From: Methylobacterium trifolii
GTDB taxonomy: Bacteria > Pseudomonadota > Alphaproteobacteria > Rhizobiales > Beijerinckiaceae
Reading direction: 5' to 3'
Length of the DNA: 46,585 bases
NCBI RefSeq assembly: GCF_022179685.1
Contig: NZ_BPRB01000114.1
Span: forward strand, 1 to 46,585
Both the position numbers and the translations under genes were made by a program. The first letter of the stretch is position 1, and every line of letters starts with the position of its first letter. Below are positions 43,021-46,585 of the stretch, one piece after another. The notes under the pieces are model-generated. The model was not told the DNA's origin, did no database searches, and saw nothing but the letters and a program-made list of their open reading frames with translations.

Positions 43021-44057
43021 GCGTCTCTCCCGGAGGCGAGCAGGCCGACGGCGACCGCCGGGCCGCAGGTGGAGGCCCAGGCGGGATCGCCCGCGATCCG
43101 GCCGGCCAGGATGTCGGTGAAGGCGAGCACCGGCCGGCCGAGGCGCGCGGCCAGGCGCACGGCCACGAAGCTTCCCGCGCCGCAGGCGATCAGGGGGGCC
43201 TCATTCGGCAGGTCGGGGCGCGAGAGCAGGATTGCTGCGGCATCGTGCAGGAGGCGCAGCTGCGCCTCGGCGAAATGCCGGGCCAGCGCCGCCCAGTCCT
43301 GCGCGGAGCCCTCGTCCCGGTCGCGGCCGATCATCCGCGCCAGGCGGATCTCGGTTTCCAGCGTGGACTTGCCCTTGAGGTCCGCGCTGTGCTGCTGGTC
43401 GGCCCCCTCGGGCAGGTCCCCGGTGAGGCGGTAGGCGTCGGCCGCGTGCGCGAAGGTCTCCGCCATCAGCCGCGTGCGCCGGCCCCGGAAGGGGGCGTGG
43501 TCGGAGAGCGCCAGCAGCGGCGTGCGCACCACCCCGGTATAGACGAGCTCATTCGTCTCCAGGCGCTCGGCATCGCTGTAGCCGGCGGCCGCGGGACGGC
43601 CGGCGACGATCGGGATCAGGTCGGCCGTGGTCGAGCCGATGTCGACGAGGAGGCCGTCCGTCCGGTGCCGGGCGAGCAGCGCCGCGGTGGCGTGCCAGTT
43701 CGCCGAGGCGATGTCGGCCGCCCGGCCTCGCGCCTCGGACGGGGCGAGGAAGCCCGAGCGCCCGGCATAGATCGCCACGTGCCCCGGCAGGCGCTCGGCC
43801 GCCCAGGCCGCCAGCTGGCCCACGCCGTCGGTGCGGTCGGAAAAGCAGTCGGTCAATTCGCCGGTCATGGTGACGGCGTGCTCGGCCTCGCCCCGCGCCC
43901 AGTCGGGCAGTTCGGAGAGGGTCTTGTCGAGGGCCGGCAGGCCGCGCCAGAGGGGGCACGGGGCCTGGACGACGGCGCGGACGCAGCCGTCCTCGATCAG
44001 GGCCGCCTTGACGTGCACCCCTCCGAGATCCCACCCGATCTGTCTGGTCGATGTCAT
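43017..44057 (-). CDS. mfnF: H4MPT-linked C1 transfer pathway protein, MfnF-like
   Basis: A 346-residue protein of the hydantoinase A/actin-like ATPase superfamily. Motifs: IGWDLGGVHVKAALIEDG (residues 6-23, phosphate 1), VTMTGELTDCFSDRTDGVGQ, LLVDIGSTTADLIPIVAG, and ACGAGSFVAVRLAARLGRP. In methanogens MfnF joins the furan and tyramine halves of methanofuran; methylotroph homologues (annotated as H4MPT-linked) likely make methylofuran. ATG 44057 is 39 bp from the divergent HisA-like start. Confidence 0.88.
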   Translation of the reverse strand: MTSTRQIGWDLGGVHVKAALIEDGCVRAVVQAPCPLWRGLPALDKTLSELPDWARGEAEHAVTMTGELTDCFSDRTDGVGQLAAWAAERLPGHVAIYAGRSGFLAPSEARGRAADIASANWHATAALLARHRTDGLLVDIGSTTADLIPIVAGRPAAAGYSDAERLETNELVYTGVVRTPLLALSDHAPFRGRRTRLMAETFAHAADAYRLTGDLPEGADQQHSADLKGKSTLETEIRLARMIGRDRDEGSAQDWAALARHFAEAQLRLLHDAAAILLSRPDLPNEAPLIACGAGSFVAVRLAARLGRPVLAFTDILAGRIAGDPAWASTCGPAVAVGLLASGRDA

Positions 44058-44096
44058 GTGCGGGCGGTCGGCCTGTGGCTGTCGGGGGAGAGCGGG

Positions 44097-44777
44097 ATGG
44101 AAGCGTTCGCGGTGATCCCGGTGCTCGACCTGCGTCACGGACGCGTGGTGCGGGCACGCGCCGGGCAGCGCCAATCCTATGCCCCGATCGAGACGCCCTT
44201 GGCAAAGGGTTCGGAGCCGGCCACGATCGCGCGGGCGCTGCTGGCGGCCTGCCCCGGCCCCACCCTGTACGTGGCCGACCTCGACGCGATCATGGACGGG
44301 CGCGCGCCCGACCTCCCGGCCCTGGAGCGGATCGCGCGGGCCTGCCCCGGGGTCGGCCTCTGGGTCGATGCCGGTTTTTCCGACGCGGCCGGGCTCGAAG
44401 CGTTCCTGGACAGCGGCCTCGGCCGGCCGGTGATCGGCAGCGAGAGCCAGAGGGATGCGCGCCTCGTCGCCCGGCTCGGGCAGCAAATGGTGCTGTCGCT
44501 GGACAGCCGCGGGAGCGAGCGCCTGGGGCCCGCGGCGCTGCACGCGGATGCGCGCCACTGGCCCGACGACGTGATCGCCATGACGCTCGCCCGCGTGGGC
44601 GTCGGCACCGGACCGGACCTTGCCGGCATCGCCGCTTTGCGAGCGCTGGCGCCTGCCGCCCGGATCTACGCGGCCGGCGGCGTGCGGGGGCCCGGCGACC
44701 TCGCCGCGCTGCGGCAGGCGGGAGCGGCCGGGGCGCTGGTGGCCTCGGCCATCCACGACGGGCACCTCCCCGCCTGA
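44097..44777 (+). CDS. HisA/HisF-like TIM-barrel protein of the H4MPT cluster
   Basis: A 226-residue protein. FAVIPVLDLRHGRVVRARAGQ (catalytic Asp9 region), LYVADLDAIMDGRAP, and IYAAGGVRGPGDLAALRQAG are HisA/HisF-type phosphate-binding motifs. Such hisA/F-related proteins accompany H4MPT/methanofuran genes rather than histidine operons, so a pterin/furan role is inferred. GGGGGAG precedes ATG 44097. It diverges from mfnF with a 39-bp gap that must hold both promoters. Confidence 0.82.
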   Translation: MEAFAVIPVLDLRHGRVVRARAGQRQSYAPIETPLAKGSEPATIARALLAACPGPTLYVADLDAIMDGRAPDLPALERIARACPGVGLWVDAGFSDAAGLEAFLDSGLGRPVIGSESQRDARLVARLGQQMVLSLDSRGSERLGPAALHADARHWPDDVIAMTLARVGVGTGPDLAGIAALRALAPAARIYAAGGVRGPGDLAALRQAGAAGALVASAIHDGHLPA

Positions 44778-44849
44778 AACTTCCGGCCGCACGCGCGGGC
44801 TGCTAGAAGGCTGCGACACGCGGACAACCGGCAACGAATCGTCAGGCCC

Positions 44850-45452
44850 ATGGACAAGTTCACCACCCTGGAGGGCGTCGCGGCGCCCATGCGGATCATC
44901 AACGTCGACACCGACCGGATCATCCCCAAGCAGTACCTCAAGACGATCAAGCGCACCGGCCTCGGCAAGGGCCTGTTCGCGGAGATGCGCTATCACGACG
45001 ACGGCTCCGAGAACCCGGACTTCGTGCTGAACAAGCCGGCCTACCGGCAGTCCAGGATCCTGGTCGCGGGCGACAATTTCGGCTGCGGCTCGTCCCGCGA
45101 GCACGCCCCCTGGGCGCTCGCCGATTTCGGCATCCGCTGCGTCGTCTCCACGAGCTTTGCCGACATCTTCTTCAACAACTGCGCCAAGAACGGCATCCTG
45201 GCGATCGTGGTCTCGCCGGAGGACCTGGAGAAGCTGTTCGAGGACGCCGAGCGCGGCTCCAACGCCACCCTGTCGATCGACCTCGAAGCCCAGACCATCA
45301 AGGGGCCGGACGGCGGCACCCTGCATTTCGAGATCGAGGAGAGCCGCAAGCACAGCCTGCTCAACGGCCTCGACGAGATCGGCCTGACCCTGCAGCGGGC
45401 GCCTGCCATCGACGCCTACGAGGCCAGGCTCGCCGAGCGGGGGTGGGCGTGA
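44850..45452 (+). CDS. leuD: 3-isopropylmalate dehydratase small subunit
   Basis: A 200-residue protein that, with LeuC, isomerises isopropylmalate in leucine synthesis. [40 protein letters not shown] and [13 protein letters not shown] are the family signature segments; length is normal. It stands alone here; leuC is not nearby. Confidence 0.96.
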   Translation: MDKFTTLEGVAAPMRIINVDTDRIIPKQYLKTIKRTGLGKGLFAEMRYHDDGSENPDFVLNKPAYRQSRILVAGDNFGCGSSREHAPWALADFGIRCVVSTSFADIFFNNCAKNGILAIVVSPEDLEKLFEDAERGSNATLSIDLEAQTIKGPDGGTLHFEIEESRKHSLLNGLDEIGLTLQRAPAIDAYEARLAERGWA

Positions 45453-45534
45453 GCCGGACGGCCTCAACCGTTCGTTAACCCTCGTATCGCCTGAATCACC
45501 CGAGATTCCGATTGCGAGACCGAGGAGCGCGCCC

Positions 45535-46585
45535 ATGCCGATGCAGCCGATGAGACGGGGGACCGCGCTCGGCCTCGTCCTGCTCGCGGGGCTCTCCGGC
45601 ACCGCGGCGCGGGCCGACTTCCAGTCCTGCCTCTCCGGCATCCAGGCGCAGGCGGCCTCGGCCGGCGTCTCCGCCCAGGCGTTCCGGGCCGCGACCGACG
45701 GGATCGCCTACGACGACAAGGTCATCGAGCTGTCCCAGGCGCAGCCGGAGTTCAAGACCCCGATCTGGGACTACATGGCGGCGCTGGTCGACGACGAGCG
45801 GGTCGAGGACGGGCGGGCGGCGATGAAGCAGCACGCCCCGGCGCTCGCCCAGGCGGAGGCCCGCTACGGGGTCGACCGCTACACCATCGCCGCCGTGTGG
45901 GGGGTGGAGTCGAACTTCGGCAAGAACCTCGGCAAGATGCCCCTGGTGCAGTCGCTGGCCACGCTCGCCTGCTCGAACAACCGCCGCCGCGACTTCTTCC
46001 GGGGCGAGCTGATCGCCACCCTCAAGATCATCGAGCGCGGCGACATCGCCCCCGAACGTCTGACCGGCTCCTGGGCCGGGGCCTTCGGCCAGACCCAGTT
46101 CATGCCGACCACCTACCAGCGCCTCGCCGTGGACCTCGACGGCGACGGGCGCCGGGACGTGGTCGATTCGGTGGCCGACGCGGTAGGCTCCACGGCCAAC
46201 TTCCTGCACGTCGCCAAGTGGTCGAACGGGCCGGGCTGGGGCTACGAGGTGAAGCTGCCGCGCAGCTTCAGCGTCGCCTCCGCCGGCCGCAAGAACAAGA
46301 AGCCGGTGGCCCACTGGGCCGCCCTCGGCGTCACCCGCATCGACGGCCGGCCGCTCTCCGGGGACGGGCCCGCCGGCATCATCGCACCCGCCGGCATCGA
46401 CGGCCCGGCCTTCCTGGTGACGCGGAACTTCGACGCGATCTACTCCTACAACGCGGCCGAATCCTACGGGCTTGCCATCGCCGTGCTCTCGGACCGCCTG
46501 CGCGGCCGGGCCGGCGTCCAGGCCGAGTGGCCGACCGACGACCCGCCCCTGTCGCGCGCCGATCGCCGCGACAGGGGCGGGTCGT
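45535..46585 (+). CDS. Partial MltB-type lytic murein transglycosylase
   Basis: The first 350 codons are present. The signal peptide (LGLVLLAGLSGTAARA) is followed by the SLT_2/MltB domain: WGVESNFGKNLGKMPL (catalytic Glu), WAGAFGQTQFMPTTYQRLA, DLDGDGRRDVVDSVADAVGS, and YNAAESYGLAIAVLSDRL. It cleaves peptidoglycan glycan strands in the periplasm. A C-terminal peptidoglycan-binding domain normally follows, but the window ends at a perfect inverted repeat. The last codons (RRDRGGS) depart from the usual sequence just as the repeat folds back, so they may not be genuine. Confidence 0.88.
   Translation, partial: MPMQPMRRGTALGLVLLAGLSGTAARADFQSCLSGIQAQAASAGVSAQAFRAATDGIAYDDKVIELSQAQPEFKTPIWDYMAALVDDERVEDGRAAMKQHAPALAQAEARYGVDRYTIAAVWGVESNFGKNLGKMPLVQSLATLACSNNRRRDFFRGELIATLKIIERGDIAPERLTGSWAGAFGQTQFMPTTYQRLAVDLDGDGRRDVVDSVADAVGSTANFLHVAKWSNGPGWGYEVKLPRSFSVASAGRKNKKPVAHWAALGVTRIDGRPLSGDGPAGIIAPAGIDGPAFLVTRNFDAIYSYNAAESYGLAIAVLSDRLRGRAGVQAEWPTDDPPLSRADRRDRGGS
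46538..46585. repeat. Perfect 19-bp inverted repeat at the window end
   Basis: 46538-46556 and 46567-46585 are exact reverse complements with a 10-nt spacer. The second arm ends precisely at the window end and lies inside the mltB-like frame, which suggests a fold-back artefact at a contig end. Confidence 0.8.

Overview
The window is GC-rich DNA from an alphaproteobacterium, most likely a Methylobacterium or Methylorubrum species. The call rests on three things: a complete lut-type lanthanide uptake cluster, a block of tetrahydromethanopterin/methylofuran (H4MPT-linked C1 transfer) genes, and the codon and composition style throughout. Both ends of the window cut genes. The right end is also a perfect 19-bp inverted repeat, so the window may be a whole contig.

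Region 1 (1-6.3 kb) is patchy accessory DNA. It holds the N-terminal 635 codons of a secreted RTX/Calx-beta/DUF11-type surface protein (minus strand), an orphan serine resolvase with a recognisable res-like site but no transposase, a TPR lipoprotein resembling TadD, an unknown exported protein, a short relic of mutL and a small SAM-methyltransferase-like gene.

Region 2 (6.9-18.8 kb) starts with a Tat-type exported ferritin-like protein. It converges, through a terminator that can serve both sides, on a complete minus-strand tad/cpa type IVc (Flp) pilus cluster: cpaC, a short cpaD-like gene, cpaA, flp, cpaB, cpaE, cpaF, tadB, tadC, two tadE-like genes and tadG. Many neighbours overlap by 4 bp (ATGA/GTGA). 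Diverging from it is a 1080-residue protein with GT2 and GT4 glycosyltransferase domains, convergent with a GT61-type glycosyltransferase.

Region 3 (23.9-33.6 kb) has tRNA-Lys(UUU), pyrE, a TonB-dependent receptor and the rest of a lut-like cluster. Read on the minus strand the order is substrate-binding protein, beta-propeller, cupredoxin-like protein, small exported protein, ABC ATPase, ABC-2 permease, exported protein, TonB receptor, matching lutA-H. The system would move lanthanide, probably as a chelate, across both membranes for XoxF-type PQQ alcohol dehydrogenases.

Region 4 (33.8-44.8 kb) has a Phd/VapC toxin-antitoxin pair followed by a tightly coupled plus-strand operon: mfnB-like, mfnE-like kinase, dihydropteroate-synthase-like, DUF447, exported SRPBCC and exported beta-propeller. 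Next come a four-EF-hand exported protein of different composition and a divergent pair, mfnF-like plus a 66-residue protein versus a HisA/HisF-like protein. These genes supply cofactors for formaldehyde oxidation, so cofactor synthesis, metal supply and periplasmic alcohol oxidation are co-located.

Region 5 (44.8 kb-end) is leuD and a truncated MltB-type lytic transglycosylase.

Most notable signals: a 117-bp palindromic repeat inserted in frame inside the mfnE-like kinase, a second opposite-orientation copy nested in a larger palindrome inside the lut operon, the mutL relic, a res-like site, a VapC gene without a normal start codon, and the inverted repeat at the window end. I did not find a convincing wholly new system.
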